A program made the position numbers and the translations under genes. DNA of 64,000 nt from Pseudoramibacter alactolyticus ATCC 23263 (GTDB lineage: Bacteria > Bacillota > Clostridia > Eubacteriales > Eubacteriaceae), in the NCBI RefSeq assembly GCF_000185505.1, contig NZ_GL622359.1, positions 405,631 through 469,630 of the forward strand. The letters run 5' to 3'. This document shows positions 48,274 to 57,020 of the stretch, one piece after another. The notes below the pieces were generated by a model. That model saw only the letters and a list, made by a program, of their open reading frames with translations. It was not told where the DNA came from and made no database searches. The stretch's first letter is position 1; the number at the start of each line of letters is the position of its first letter.

Positions 48274-48834
48274 ATGGTAAAGCAAAAAAAGAAGACAGAT
48301 GTCAATAGAGCGGGCAAGAAAAAATCGGAAGCACAGGAATGGATCATTTCTATTGTGGTGGCAGTGAGCGTCGCGGTGATTATTAAGTTATTTCTTTTCG
48401 ACTTCGTGATGGTGCAGGGCAGCTCCATGTATCCGACGCTGAAACAGAGTGAACGCTTGGTGATCAATAAACTCGAATATGAGATCGGCGAACCGGCTTA
48501 CGGCGATATTGTGGTGCTGCGCTATTCGCGGGGGATCGATTATGTCAAACGGGTGATTGCCAAAGGCGGCGATACCATCGAAATTAAAAATATGAAGGTG
48601 TACCGCAATGGTCGTTTACTTAAAGAGTCTTATATCAACAAAGAATCCTACGGCGATTTTGCCAAGGTAACAGTGCCGGCAGAAAAATACTTTGTAATGG
48701 GGGATAACCGTGCGAACAGCTCTGACAGCCGTTATGCGGATTTGGGATTTGTGGACGAAGATGATATGATCGGTCATGTGATTTTCCGCTTCTGGCCCTG
48801 GGGGAAAATAGGGAGTATTCAAGATGGACATTGA
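48274..48834 (+). CDS. lepB: Signal peptidase I
   Basis: A 186-residue membrane serine protease removing signal peptides. A basic cytoplasmic tail is followed by one membrane helix (about 27-45), then catalytic S51 in QGSSMYPTL and lysine K92 in DYVKRVIA. Box E, MGDNRANSSDSR, is also present. Its 3' end overlaps rbgA by 11 bases. Confidence 0.96.
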   Translation: MVKQKKKTDVNRAGKKKSEAQEWIISIVVAVSVAVIIKLFLFDFVMVQGSSMYPTLKQSERLVINKLEYEIGEPAYGDIVVLRYSRGIDYVKRVIAKGGDTIEIKNMKVYRNGRLLKESYINKESYGDFAKVTVPAEKYFVMGDNRANSSDSRYADLGFVDEDDMIGHVIFRFWPWGKIGSIQDGH

Positions 48835-49672
48835 ACGGAAGAAAATTCAGTGGTATCCCGGGCACATGGCAAAGGCCGGGCGCCAGATCGGAGAGAAACT
48901 TAAACTGATCGATGTGGTGATCGAAGTGCTCGACGCCCGCGTGCCTCGAGCCAGCCGAAATCCGGGGATTTTTAAAATGCTCAAGGGCCGCCGTGTGAGC
49001 CATGTGATCTTGCTCAACAAATCAGATCTTGCCGATCCCGGCATGACCCAGAAGTGGGCGGCATCATTTTTGGACACACCTGGGATTGATGCGGTTTTGC
49101 CCTTCACAGCCTTTGACGGCAAAGCGAAAAAGAGGCTTATTGACACGTTACATCAGGTTAATACCCAAGAGAAACGTCTTATCAAATGCCTGTTGTGCGG
49201 TATTCCTAATGTGGGCAAGTCGGCGATCATCAATACCTTGGCGGGCAAGAAGAAGGCACAAACCGACAACAAACCGGGCGTGACCAAGGGCCAGCAATGG
49301 ATTCAAACCGGGTCTGATATTTTATTTTTGGATACGCCGGGCATTCTCTGGCCGAGATTTGAGGATGACGTTATCGGCACCGAATTGGCGTGGATCGGTT
49401 CAATCAAGGATACGATTTTTGAGAAGGAAAATCTTGCCGGCGATTTGATGCAGTTCATGATTTCACATTATCCGAAACGGTTGGAGAAACGTTATGATCT
49501 CGACGTGATGCGTGAAAAGCCCGCTTGGCGGTTGTTTGATGAATTATGCGAAGGCAAAAAGCTTTTGATGCGCGGCAATCAATATGATTACGCCCGGGCG
49601 TCGCAAATGCTGCTGACGGATTTTAAAAACGGCAAATTGGGAAGGATCACCATTGATGATGTTAAAGGATGA
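48824..49672 (+). CDS. rbgA: Ribosome biogenesis GTPase RbgA (YlqF)
   Basis: A 282-residue circularly permuted GTPase for late 50S assembly. It begins QWYPGHMAKAGRQI; NKSDL (G4) precedes GIPNVGKSAIIN (G1) and DTPGILWP (G3), which is the permuted order. It overlaps rnhB by 20 bases. Standard place between lepB and rnhB. Confidence 0.96.
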   Translation: MDIERKKIQWYPGHMAKAGRQIGEKLKLIDVVIEVLDARVPRASRNPGIFKMLKGRRVSHVILLNKSDLADPGMTQKWAASFLDTPGIDAVLPFTAFDGKAKKRLIDTLHQVNTQEKRLIKCLLCGIPNVGKSAIINTLAGKKKAQTDNKPGVTKGQQWIQTGSDILFLDTPGILWPRFEDDVIGTELAWIGSIKDTIFEKENLAGDLMQFMISHYPKRLEKRYDLDVMREKPAWRLFDELCEGKKLLMRGNQYDYARASQMLLTDFKNGKLGRITIDDVKG

Positions 49673-50444
49673 GGTGGCCGGTAGTTCTGTGGCGGCGATT
49701 CGTGAACGCGTGAAGGCATTGCCCGAAGATTCAATACCTGTTTGGATTGAGGCATTGAACGCGGATAAACGCAAGGGAGTCCGCGCCATTGGCGAACAAC
49801 TTCAGAAAAAACAGATGCGTTTAAAGGCGGCGATCGCGAAAATCCACGAGCACCAGGCTATCGAGCGCGCGGCGCGCGCGCAGGGATACGCGTTGATCAG
49901 CGGCATCGATGAAGTGGGCCGCGGCCCGTTGGCAGGACCGGTGGTGGCGGCTGCCGTGATTTTGCCGGAGACCTCAGCCATTGCAGGTATCGACGATTCT
50001 AAAAAAATCTCTGCAAAGCGCCGAGAAACATTAAACGCGGCGATTCGCGATGAAGCGTTGGCCATCGGCATCGGTGTTGTGGATCCTGAAACCATCGATG
50101 CGATGAATATTTTAGAGGCAACCAAGCTCGCGATGACCAATGCAGTAGCGCAATTGGTCCCGCGGCCGGACCTGCTGCTTATCGATGCACTGAAGTTGCC
50201 GTCTCAAATTCCGGTTCAGGCGGTGGTACATGGTGACGCCCGATGTTATTGCATCGGGGCGGCGAGCATCGTTGCCAAGGTGTATCGAGATCATTTGATG
50301 CAGGAATACGCCAGGACCTATCCGGAATACGGTTTTGAGCGCAATATGGGCTATGGCACAGCGGCACATATTGAAGCCATTCAGACCTGTGGACCGACAC
50401 CGGTTCACCGCCGAAGCTTCATTACTCATTTTGTTCAGGAGTGA
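49653..50444 (+). CDS. rnhB: Ribonuclease HII
   Basis: A 263-residue enzyme cleaving RNA in RNA-DNA hybrids. An N-terminal extension of about 85 residues, common in Firmicutes, precedes the catalytic domain: GIDEVGRGPLAGPVVAA (D and E), DDSKKIS, LLIDALKL and GDARCYCIGAASIVAKVYRD. Start overlaps rbgA. Confidence 0.95.
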   Translation: MMMLKDEVAGSSVAAIRERVKALPEDSIPVWIEALNADKRKGVRAIGEQLQKKQMRLKAAIAKIHEHQAIERAARAQGYALISGIDEVGRGPLAGPVVAAAVILPETSAIAGIDDSKKISAKRRETLNAAIRDEALAIGIGVVDPETIDAMNILEATKLAMTNAVAQLVPRPDLLLIDALKLPSQIPVQAVVHGDARCYCIGAASIVAKVYRDHLMQEYARTYPEYGFERNMGYGTAAHIEAIQTCGPTPVHRRSFITHFVQE

Positions 50445-50447
50445 TTT

Positions 50448-50834
50448 TTGAACGACAAGGGACAAAACAAACAAAAGGGCAATCGGGCGGAGCAACTGGC
50501 CGCGGATTATCTGTCGCGCGAAAAGCGGCATCAGATTCTTGCGCGCAATTATCTGACGGCGTTTGGCGAAATTGATATTATTTCCAAAGATGACGAGACA
50601 TTGGTTTTTACGGAAGTGAAATATCGGGAAAATACCGATCACGGTCTGCCGGGTCAGGCTGTGGGGAAGGCTAAACAGCGTCACATCATTCAAACGGCTC
50701 TTTATTATTTGCAGGAAAACGCCGTTGATGACCGCGCTTTGCGTTTTGATGTGATTGAGGTTTGGCAGAGAGATAAAGACCGATTGGCAATCCATCACAT
50801 CGAAAATGCTTTTCAGGCAGATCGTGATTATTGA
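50448..50834 (+). CDS. yraN: YraN/UPF0102 nuclease-fold protein
   Basis: A 128-residue protein with a restriction-endonuclease-like core: GNRAEQLAADYLSR, ILARNYLTAFGEIDIISKDDETLVFTEVKYR (E, D and ExK). Function in Firmicutes is unproven. TTG 50448 is the likely start, 3 bases after rnhB. Terminated at 50852-50879. Confidence 0.9.
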   Translation: MNDKGQNKQKGNRAEQLAADYLSREKRHQILARNYLTAFGEIDIISKDDETLVFTEVKYRENTDHGLPGQAVGKAKQRHIIQTALYYLQENAVDDRALRFDVIEVWQRDKDRLAIHHIENAFQADRDY

Positions 50835-50851
50835 ACAATGCAGATTGCATT

Positions 50852-50879
50852 GAAGAAACCTTTCGAGGTTTCTTTTTTT
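50852..50879 (+). terminator. Terminator after yraN
   Basis: AAGAAACC/GGTTTCTT stem, loop TTTCGA, T run. Confidence 0.88.
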
Positions 50880-50936
50880 GTGGTTGTTTCGAGCGGCATC
50901 ATCATGCTTAAAGATAAATAAAAAGTAGAAAAATGA

Positions 50937-50965
50937 TTGACAAACGCTTTTTAATTGCGTAAAAT
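50937..50965 (+). promoter_or_regulatory. Promoter of trxB-gpx
   Basis: TTGACA (50937-50942), 17-base spacer, TAAAAT (50960-50965). Confidence 0.7.
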
Positions 50966-50999
50966 ATAATTGAAACTAAGAAATGATCGGGAGGGCGAC

Positions 51000-51920
51000 A
51001 TGAAAGACTTAATTATTATCGGTTCAGGACCGGCTGGATTGACAGCTGGTATCTATGCCGAACGCGCGAAAATGGATACGATCGTGATTGAACGCAACTA
51101 TATGAGCGGCGGTCAGATTATTGATACTTATGAAGTTGATAACTATCCGGGGCTGCCGGGTATTAACGGCTTTGATTTAGCCCAGAAGATGCGTGAACAC
51201 GCCGATAAATTGGGTGTTAATTTCGTCAACGCAGAAGTGAAACGTGTGGAAGATTTGGGTGATGTCAAACGCATCTATACCGATAAAGAAGTTTATGAAG
51301 CGAAAGCGGTGCTCTTTACATCCGGCGCCGGGCACAGCAAGCTGGGGATTCCCGGCGAAGATACTTATGGCGGTAAAGGCGTTTCCTATTGCGCGACTTG
51401 CGACGGCGCTTTTTATCGGGGCAAAGATGTCGCAGTAATCGGCGGCGGTAATGTTGCTGTGGAAGATGCCATCTTTTTGGCAAGAGGCTCCCGAAAGGTG
51501 TATGTGGTGCATCGCCGAGACGAACTGCGGGCGATCAAGTCCCTGCAGGAACAGCTTTTCGCGATGGACAATATCGAAATGGTCTGGGATTCGGTTGCGA
51601 CAGAAATTGTGGGCAATGATGGCAAAACAAGCGGCGTAAGAGTTCACAATAAAAAGACCGGGACAGACAAGGTGCTTCCGGTGGACGGCGTCTTTGTGGC
51701 CGTTGGGATTGTGCCGAACACAGAGCTCTTTAAAGGCATTTGCGCCATGGACGACAGGGGATACATCATCGCCGGCGAAGACGGCAAGACGAATACACCG
51801 GGTTTTTTTGTGGCAGGCGATGCCAGAACCAAACAAGTGCGTCAGGTTGCGACAGCAGTCGGCGACGGCGCATCGGTGGTGTCTTCCATCGATCGGTATT
51901 TAACTACCGGAGAATGGTAA
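51000..51920 (+). CDS. trxB: Thioredoxin reductase
   Basis: A 306-residue FAD-disulfide reductase passing electrons from NADPH to thioredoxin. FAD-binding GSGPAGLTAGIYAERA is at the N-terminus, the redox pair CATC is C131/C134, and NADPH-binding GGGNVAVEDA and the C-terminal GDARTKQVRQVATAVGDG are present. ATG 51000 follows GGGAGG. The peroxidase gene 53 bases on suggests a thioredoxin-dependent peroxide-removal pair. Confidence 0.96.
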   Translation: MKDLIIIGSGPAGLTAGIYAERAKMDTIVIERNYMSGGQIIDTYEVDNYPGLPGINGFDLAQKMREHADKLGVNFVNAEVKRVEDLGDVKRIYTDKEVYEAKAVLFTSGAGHSKLGIPGEDTYGGKGVSYCATCDGAFYRGKDVAVIGGGNVAVEDAIFLARGSRKVYVVHRRDELRAIKSLQEQLFAMDNIEMVWDSVATEIVGNDGKTSGVRVHNKKTGTDKVLPVDGVFVAVGIVPNTELFKGICAMDDRGYIIAGEDGKTNTPGFFVAGDARTKQVRQVATAVGDGASVVSSIDRYLTTGEW

Positions 51921-51973
51921 ATCGACCAGGTGAGCAGATAAATTGTTATTTGCATAAAGAAAGGAAAACAACA

Positions 51974-52516
51974 ATGAGCATTTATGATTATAAATTAGTA
52001 GACGGCCAGGGCAACGAAGTATCGATGAAAGACTATGAAGGCAAGGTGGTGCTGGTGGTGAACACCGCGACGGGTTGCGGCTTTACTCCGCAATACAAGG
52101 ATATTGAAGCCATTTACGAAAAGTTTCATGATCAAGGGCTGGAAGTCATCGACATTCCGTGCAATCAGTTCGCCGGTCAGGCACCGGAATCCGATGAAGA
52201 AATTCACGAATTTTGCCAACTGCATTATAATACGCAGTTCCCGCAGATGAAAAAATCGGATGTGAACGGCGAGAACGAATTGCCGATTTATACCTTCCTT
52301 AAGAGCCAGAAAGGCTTTGAAGGTTTCGGCAAGGGGCCGAAGGCATTGGCTATGAGTGCGATGCTCAAAAAGATCGATAAGAACTACAAAAATACTTCAG
52401 ATATCAAATGGAATTTCACCAAATTTTTGGTCAACCGAAGCGGGGAAGTGGTTGCTCGCTTTGAACCAACCCAAAAAATGACTGACGTCAAAGAAGCTGT
52501 TGCCGCTCTGATCTAA
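51974..52516 (+). CDS. Glutathione peroxidase family protein (Cys type, thioredoxin-dependent likely)
   Basis: A 180-residue peroxidase. The peroxidatic residue is C35 (TGC, not selenocysteine) in NTATGCGFTPQY. Q of FAGQ and W of IKWNFTKFLV complete the catalytic triad. A second cysteine in PCNQF is typical. In anaerobes lacking glutathione such enzymes use thioredoxin, fitting the adjacent trxB. ATG 51974 follows AAAGGA; the frame upstream of it is a trxB shadow. Confidence 0.94.
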   Translation: MSIYDYKLVDGQGNEVSMKDYEGKVVLVVNTATGCGFTPQYKDIEAIYEKFHDQGLEVIDIPCNQFAGQAPESDEEIHEFCQLHYNTQFPQMKKSDVNGENELPIYTFLKSQKGFEGFGKGPKALAMSAMLKKIDKNYKNTSDIKWNFTKFLVNRSGEVVARFEPTQKMTDVKEAVAALI

Positions 52517-52545
52517 CAGGTGACGAATCGTATAAACATTTATGA

Positions 52546-52571
52546 AAAGCCTCACTTTGTGAGGCTTTTTG
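52546..52571 (+). terminator. Terminator after the peroxidase gene
   Basis: AAAGCCTCAC/GTGAGGCTTT with 3-base loop and T run. Confidence 0.9.
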
Positions 52572-52642
52572 CTTGCATATCAACAAAGTTTGCGAGGTCA
52601 GAGGTAATGCATTTGGATGGAATTGGGAATCCAGAGAAAAAC

Positions 52643-52671
52643 TTGACGGCTTAAAAGGGCTGTGCTATTAT
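52643..52671 (+). promoter_or_regulatory. Promoter of the tRNA Pro-Met-Phe cluster
   Basis: TTGACG (52643-52648), 17-base spacer, TATTAT (52666-52671); a TATAAT 3 bases later would need a 20-base spacer. Confidence 0.55.
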
Positions 52672-52686
52672 AATACGGTCAAGTTT

Positions 52687-52763
52687 CGAGGTGTGGCGCA
52701 GTTTGGTAGCGCACCTGGTTTGGGACCAGGGGGCCGGAGGTTCAAATCCTCTCACCTCGACCA
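52687..52763 (+). tRNA. tRNA-Pro(TGG)
   Basis: 77 bases. Acceptor CGAGGTG/CACCTCG, anticodon stem CCTGG/CCAGG with loop TTTGGGA (anticodon TGG), encoded CCA. Confidence 0.95.
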
Positions 52764-52778
52764 TTTTATGTTCAGGGA

Positions 52779-52855
52779 GGGCCTTTAGCTCAGTTGGTTA
52801 GAGCATCCGGCTCATAACCGGCAGGTCCAGGGTTCGAGTCCCTGAGGGCCCACCA
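52779..52855 (+). tRNA. tRNA-Met(CAT)
   Basis: 77 bases. Acceptor GGGCCTT/AGGGCCC, loop CTCATAA (anticodon CAT). G1 pairs with C72, so it is not the initiator type. A lysidine-modified tRNA-Ile(CAT) cannot be fully excluded by sequence reading. Confidence 0.9.
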
Positions 52856-52860
52856 TCCTT

Positions 52861-52936
52861 GCCCAGATAGCTCAGTCGGTAGAGCAGGGGACTGAAAATC
52901 CCCGTGTCGGTGGTTCGATTCCGCCTCTGGGCACCA
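52861..52936 (+). tRNA. tRNA-Phe(GAA)
   Basis: 76 bases. Acceptor GCCCAGA/TCTGGGC, anticodon stem GGGGA/TCCCC with GAA, encoded CCA. Confidence 0.95.
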
Positions 52937-52956
52937 CGAAATGAATCCTCATTAAG

Positions 52957-52989
52957 AGAACGGACATCAAGCGGTGTCGGTTCTTTTTG
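52957..52989 (+). terminator. Terminator of the tRNA cluster
   Basis: AGAACGGACATC pairs with GGTGTCGGTTCT (one internal mismatch), followed by TTTT. Confidence 0.7.
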
Positions 52990-53137
52990 TATGCCGAAAA
53001 TCATGCGTTAGACACATGATTCCGGAGACCTTAAAGGTTTGAACAAAAAAGCCATCCTTAACGTGTTCTACTTTGAATTGTGTTTACACGTTTTACGTAT
53101 CCGTTAATAGCAGAGGGCTTTGCCCGTCAGATGACAG

Positions 53138-53156
53138 CCACGCGTTTGACGCGTGG
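53138..53156. repeat. Perfect hairpin CCACGCGT/ACGCGTGG in the gap before polA
   Basis: An 8 bp perfect stem with a TTG loop, no T run, lying in the 427-base gene-free stretch 52937-53363. It resembles the sub-terminal hairpins of IS200/IS605 elements or their miniature derivatives, but no transposase piece is seen here. Nothing else in this stretch is interpretable apart from the polA promoter. Confidence 0.35.
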
Positions 53157-53283
53157 ATGGGTTTGTGCATTAATATAGGGGGAAATTTTGTCCGCCTTGA
53201 TGGTGGTTAAAATATCGGAGGGATCGGCGGTTAGCGGCGAAAGAATTGATTTTGAATTGTCATGTGAGGAAATACGGTGCTTG

Positions 53284-53292
53284 TGTTATAAT
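53284..53292 (+). promoter_or_regulatory. Extended -10 promoter of polA
   Basis: TG-T-TATAAT (TATAAT at 53287-53292) with no clear -35 hexamer. Confidence 0.5.
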
Positions 53293-53363
53293 TTGTACAT
53301 TCAAACAAAGATGTTGATACCTTGATGAAGTGCTTAAAATAATAAGTAACAAAAGAAAGAATA

Positions 53364-56027
53364 ATGAAAATGGCAAACCAAACGAAAAAAGCAATATTAA
53401 TTGACGGGAACAGTATTTTATTTCGAATGTTTTATGGCGTTCGCACCATGACCAGCTCGAAAGGGGTGCCAACCAACGGGATCTTTGGCTTTGTCAAACT
53501 CCTTCAGCAAATTCAAAACGAGATGCAGCCCGATTATCTGGCAGCGGCCTTTGACATGGCGCAGCCGACTTTCCGCCATCAACGCTATGATGCCTATAAG
53601 GCGGGGCGGGATAAAATGCCGGAAGAGCTCATAACTCAGCTTGACCTGATTAAAGAGATATTGACGCAGATGCAGGTGCCGGTGGTGATGCTGGCGGGTT
53701 ATGAAGCGGACGATATCATCGGGACGCTGGCAAAAAAATTTTCCGGGAAAGGGGTTGCGGCAAAAATTATTACCGGGGACCGGGATTCCTTTCAATTGGT
53801 GGAAGATCAGGTGCATATTTTATATACCACCACGCGAAGCGGCAACCAGTTTGTCGAGGTGGATCCGGTTTATATTCACGAAAAATACGGCATTGAACCG
53901 ATTGAACTCATTCAGGTAAAAGCCCTGATGGGGGATCCGTCGGACAATATTCCCGGCATTAAGGGGATCGGCGAGAAAACAGCTCTTAAATTTGTTAAGC
54001 AGTACCATACCGTGGACGGGCTGTACGAACATATTGATGAATTGAAAGGCAAGCAGAAAGAAAAGGTTGCAGCGGGTAAAGATGCGGCCTATTTAAGTTT
54101 GTTTTTGGGTGAAATCGATGTGAAGGCGCCCATCGAGATGGATGAATCGGATATGCAGATGCGAGATCTCTTTAACGAGCAGGTGGTCGAAATCCTCAAA
54201 GAACTTGAATTTACGTCGATATTAAGAAAATTATCCGCGCCGATGGCGCTGCCGACAGGTGATGCAGCATCCGTTGCGTATTCAACCGTGGGCAGTTCTA
54301 AGGATCTTTACTTTTTATTGACACAAATTGCCAAGGAAGATCAATTGCTGTTGCACATTATTCAAGAGGGTAAAGCGCTTTGGGCCGCCTTTGAATTAAA
54401 GGGGCGCTACTATTACGTACCGGAAACTGCACTGGTTGAGGCGTTGCTTGGCGCTTTGAACGATTTGCCCAACGCCGATGCTCTGGGGATTGTGGGACAC
54501 GACCTGAAAGCACTCACACACATCTTTGAAGCACAAGGCGCACAGCTGGTTAAAATGGATTTTGACACCTATGTGGCGGCCTATTTGCTTGAACCGGCAG
54601 ACAATCGTTATGACTTGAAATCGCTGGCGGCTAAATATTTGGATCAAACTATTGTCGGGGAAGAAGAATTATTGGGCAAGGGACGCACGCGCAGGGCGTT
54701 GGCTGAGATCGCAGCACCGGAACGTGCGGCGTTTATCGTGGGCGAATGCGCGGCGATCCATGGGCTTCACGCGGAATTGGCCCATCAGCTGGAGGAAATG
54801 GAGATGACAGCGCTCTATCAAAAGATTGAGTTGCCATTGATTCCAGTTTTGGCATCGATGGAGAGCATTGGCTTTAAAATCGATCAGGAACAGCTAAAAA
54901 ATCTTTCGGCTCATTTTGAAGCGCGTATCGAAACCCTGACCCGGCAAATTTATGAAGAGGCTGGGCAGCGTTTTAACATCAATTCGACCAAGCAGCTGGG
55001 AATGATTTTGTTTGAAGAGATGGGCCTGCCGCCGATAAAAAAAACCAAAACGGGATATTCCACCTCGGTGGAAGTGCTGGAGCAATTGCGGCCGTATAAT
55101 ACGATTGTCGACGATATTTTAGAATATCGCACAGTGACGAAATTGGATTCGACCTATGGCCGCGGACTGATCAAATTGGTGGATCCCGAGACAGAAAAGA
55201 TTTATTCTCATTTCAACCAGACGGTCACGGCGACCGGGCGTATCTCATCCTCGGATCCGAATTTGCAAAATATTCCGGTGCGTACCGATTTGGGGCGGGA
55301 GATTCGACGCGTTTTCGTGCCGTCATCGCCCATGTGCGTTTTGGTGGACGCGGATTATTCACAAATCGAGCTGCGGGTGCTTGCCCATTTGACGCAGGAT
55401 GAAAATTTGCTAGAAGCTTTTGCCAAAAATCAGGACATTCACGCACGAACCGCATCAGAAATTTTTCAGGTGCCCCTTGAAGATGTGACCAGAGAGCAGC
55501 GAAGCCATGCCAAAGCCATTAATTTCGGACTGATTTACGGCAAGCAGGCCTTCAGTCTCGGGAAGGAACTGGGTATTGGCCGCAATCAAGCACAGGATTA
55601 TATCGATATGTATTTTTCGCGTTATCCGAAAGTTTATGCTTATATGAAAGCGATTCGGGAAGAAGCCAAAACCAAGGGCTATGTCACAACACTTTATGGC
55701 AGACGGCGGTATATCCCGGAAATCCAATCCCGCAATCGCATGATCGTGCAGAGCGGCGAACGTATGGCTTTAAACACGCCCATTCAGGGGAGCGCCGCCG
55801 ATATTATGAAGATTGCGATGGTTAAGGTATACCATCGCCTGGCGAAAGAAAGTTTCCGTTCGCATTTGCTGCTGCAGATTCACGACGAATTAATCATTGA
55901 AGCGCCGGAGACTGAGTCTGAAAAAATTTTACGTCTGCTGACGGAGGAAATGGAAAACGCGGTATCGTTGTCGGTGCCGTTGGTGGTGGATGCGCGCATT
56001 GGGAAGTCCTGGTATGAACTTAAATAA
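53364..56027 (+). CDS. polA: DNA polymerase I
   Basis: An 887-residue repair polymerase. The N-terminal 5'-3' exonuclease (about 1-290) has AGYEADDIIGTLA and PSDNIPGIKGIGEKTA. The middle exonuclease-like domain lacks the DxE motif (it reads HIIQEG), so proofreading is inactive. The polymerase domain has motif A VDADYSQIELRVLAH, motif B RSHAKAINFGLIYG and motif C IHDELIIEA. The coaE start lies inside its 3' end. Confidence 0.97.
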   Translation: MKMANQTKKAILIDGNSILFRMFYGVRTMTSSKGVPTNGIFGFVKLLQQIQNEMQPDYLAAAFDMAQPTFRHQRYDAYKAGRDKMPEELITQLDLIKEILTQMQVPVVMLAGYEADDIIGTLAKKFSGKGVAAKIITGDRDSFQLVEDQVHILYTTTRSGNQFVEVDPVYIHEKYGIEPIELIQVKALMGDPSDNIPGIKGIGEKTALKFVKQYHTVDGLYEHIDELKGKQKEKVAAGKDAAYLSLFLGEIDVKAPIEMDESDMQMRDLFNEQVVEILKELEFTSILRKLSAPMALPTGDAASVAYSTVGSSKDLYFLLTQIAKEDQLLLHIIQEGKALWAAFELKGRYYYVPETALVEALLGALNDLPNADALGIVGHDLKALTHIFEAQGAQLVKMDFDTYVAAYLLEPADNRYDLKSLAAKYLDQTIVGEEELLGKGRTRRALAEIAAPERAAFIVGECAAIHGLHAELAHQLEEMEMTALYQKIELPLIPVLASMESIGFKIDQEQLKNLSAHFEARIETLTRQIYEEAGQRFNINSTKQLGMILFEEMGLPPIKKTKTGYSTSVEVLEQLRPYNTIVDDILEYRTVTKLDSTYGRGLIKLVDPETEKIYSHFNQTVTATGRISSSDPNLQNIPVRTDLGREIRRVFVPSSPMCVLVDADYSQIELRVLAHLTQDENLLEAFAKNQDIHARTASEIFQVPLEDVTREQRSHAKAINFGLIYGKQAFSLGKELGIGRNQAQDYIDMYFSRYPKVYAYMKAIREEAKTKGYVTTLYGRRRYIPEIQSRNRMIVQSGERMALNTPIQGSAADIMKIAMVKVYHRLAKESFRSHLLLQIHDELIIEAPETESEKILRLLTEEMENAVSLSVPLVVDARIGKSWYELK

Positions 56028-56652
56028 TCAACCAAAAGACACGCCGATGATTATTGGCTTGACGGGCGGCATCGGATCGGGCAAGAGCACGGTCTCCCGC
56101 TATCTGCGCGATGCCTATGGCTGTCCGGTCGTCGACGCCGACGCGATTGCTCACGCCGTGACGGCACCTGGCGGCAGGGTGTTAATGGCCATTGCCGAGG
56201 TTTTTGGAGCTGATTTTGTGACTGCGTGCGGCGAACTTGATCGAAGAAAAATGCGGGCTTTAATAGCCAAAGATGTGCATGCAAAAAAAAAATTAGAGGC
56301 CATTGAGCATCCGATTATTCAGCAGGCAATTTTGGAACAGTTTGAGGAACTTCGGCAGGCGAAGGTACCGCTGATCATCTACGATTGCCCGGTGTTCTTT
56401 CAGGCGCATCAGGAGACCTATGTGGATGTGGTGGCGGTGGTTATTTGTGATAGGGCTATTCGCATTGCGCGTATCTGCAAACGAGACGGCATTGACGAAG
56501 ATTTGGCAAATCGGATGGTCGCACTTCAGATGAGCGACGCTGAAATGACGGCCCGGGCGGATGTGGTGTTCGACAACAGCGGTGAAACTTCGGATCTATA
56601 TCGCTGTGTTGACCATTGGATGATGGTGTTAAAAAAGCACGAAAAAAAATGA
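56014..56652 (+). CDS. coaE: Dephospho-CoA kinase
   Basis: A protein of about 212 residues phosphorylating dephospho-CoA, the last step of CoA synthesis. Walker A MIIGLTGGIGSGKST is followed by VVDADAIAHAV and IYDCPVFFQA. ATG 56014 overlaps polA by 14 bases; ATG 56047 (starting MIIGL) gives the usual family length and is a fair alternative. The polA-coaE pair is common in Firmicutes. Confidence 0.95.
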   Translation: MNLNNQPKDTPMIIGLTGGIGSGKSTVSRYLRDAYGCPVVDADAIAHAVTAPGGRVLMAIAEVFGADFVTACGELDRRKMRALIAKDVHAKKKLEAIEHPIIQQAILEQFEELRQAKVPLIIYDCPVFFQAHQETYVDVVAVVICDRAIRIARICKRDGIDEDLANRMVALQMSDAEMTARADVVFDNSGETSDLYRCVDHWMMVLKKHEKK

Positions 56653-56660
56653 AAAAATGC

Positions 56661-56689
56661 TTGTAATTTATTCATTGTTTATTTATAAT
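56661..56689 (+). promoter_or_regulatory. Promoter of tRNA-Leu
   Basis: TTGTAA (56661-56666), 17-base spacer, TATAAT (56684-56689). Confidence 0.65.
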
Positions 56690-56716
56690 ATATGTTGTTC
56701 TGATTTAAATGGTCTT

Positions 56717-56806
56717 GCGAGGATGGTGGAATAGGCAGACACGCAGGTTTGAGGGACCTGTCGCTCTTATACAGCGGTGAGGGTTCGAATCCCTTTCCTC
56801 GCACCA
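56717..56806 (+). tRNA. tRNA-Leu(GAG)
   Basis: 90 bases with a long variable arm. Acceptor GCGAGGA/TCCTCGC, anticodon stem CAGGT/ACCTG with loop TTGAGGG (anticodon GAG), encoded CCA. Confidence 0.95.
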
Positions 56807-56829
56807 TTTTGAAGAGTGGTGTTAAAAAC

Positions 56830-56858
56830 TTGACACGTGCCTCAGCGTCGAGTATAAT
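56830..56858 (+). promoter_or_regulatory. Consensus promoter of tRNA-Gly
   Basis: Perfect TTGACA (56830-56835), 17-base spacer, perfect TATAAT (56853-56858). It is the strongest promoter sequence in the window. Confidence 0.85.
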
Positions 56859-56870
56859 TAGCACATTACT

Positions 56871-56945
56871 GCGGAAGTGGCTCAGTGGTAGAGCATCGCC
56901 TTGCCAAGGCGAGGGTCGCGAGTTCAAATCTCGTCTTCCGCTCCA
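56871..56945 (+). tRNA. tRNA-Gly(GCC)
   Basis: 75 bases. Acceptor GCGGAAG/CTTCCGC, anticodon loop TTGCCAA (anticodon GCC), discriminator T and encoded CCA. Confidence 0.95.
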
Positions 56946-56956
56946 TTTGGTAACAT

Positions 56957-56983
56957 ACCGTTCGTGCTTCGAGCGGTTTTTTT
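56957..56983 (+). terminator. Terminator of tRNA-Gly
   Basis: CCGTTCG/CGAGCGG with loop TGCTT and seven T. Confidence 0.85.
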
Positions 56984-57020
56984 ATTGTCTGGAAATTAGA
57001 AAATAAAGTAGGGTAATCAG

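Noticed and set aside
51974..52516. Selenocysteine glutathione peroxidase
   Set aside because: The peroxidatic codon is TGC (cysteine), not TGA.
52798..53004. Minus-strand frame over tRNA-Met and tRNA-Phe
   Set aside because: Same artefact: it is the antisense of tRNA genes, with no ribosome binding site.
56679..56927. Minus-strand frame with VRGKGFEPSPLYKSDRS
   Set aside because: Antisense of tRNA-Leu and tRNA-Gly, a recurrent annotation error.
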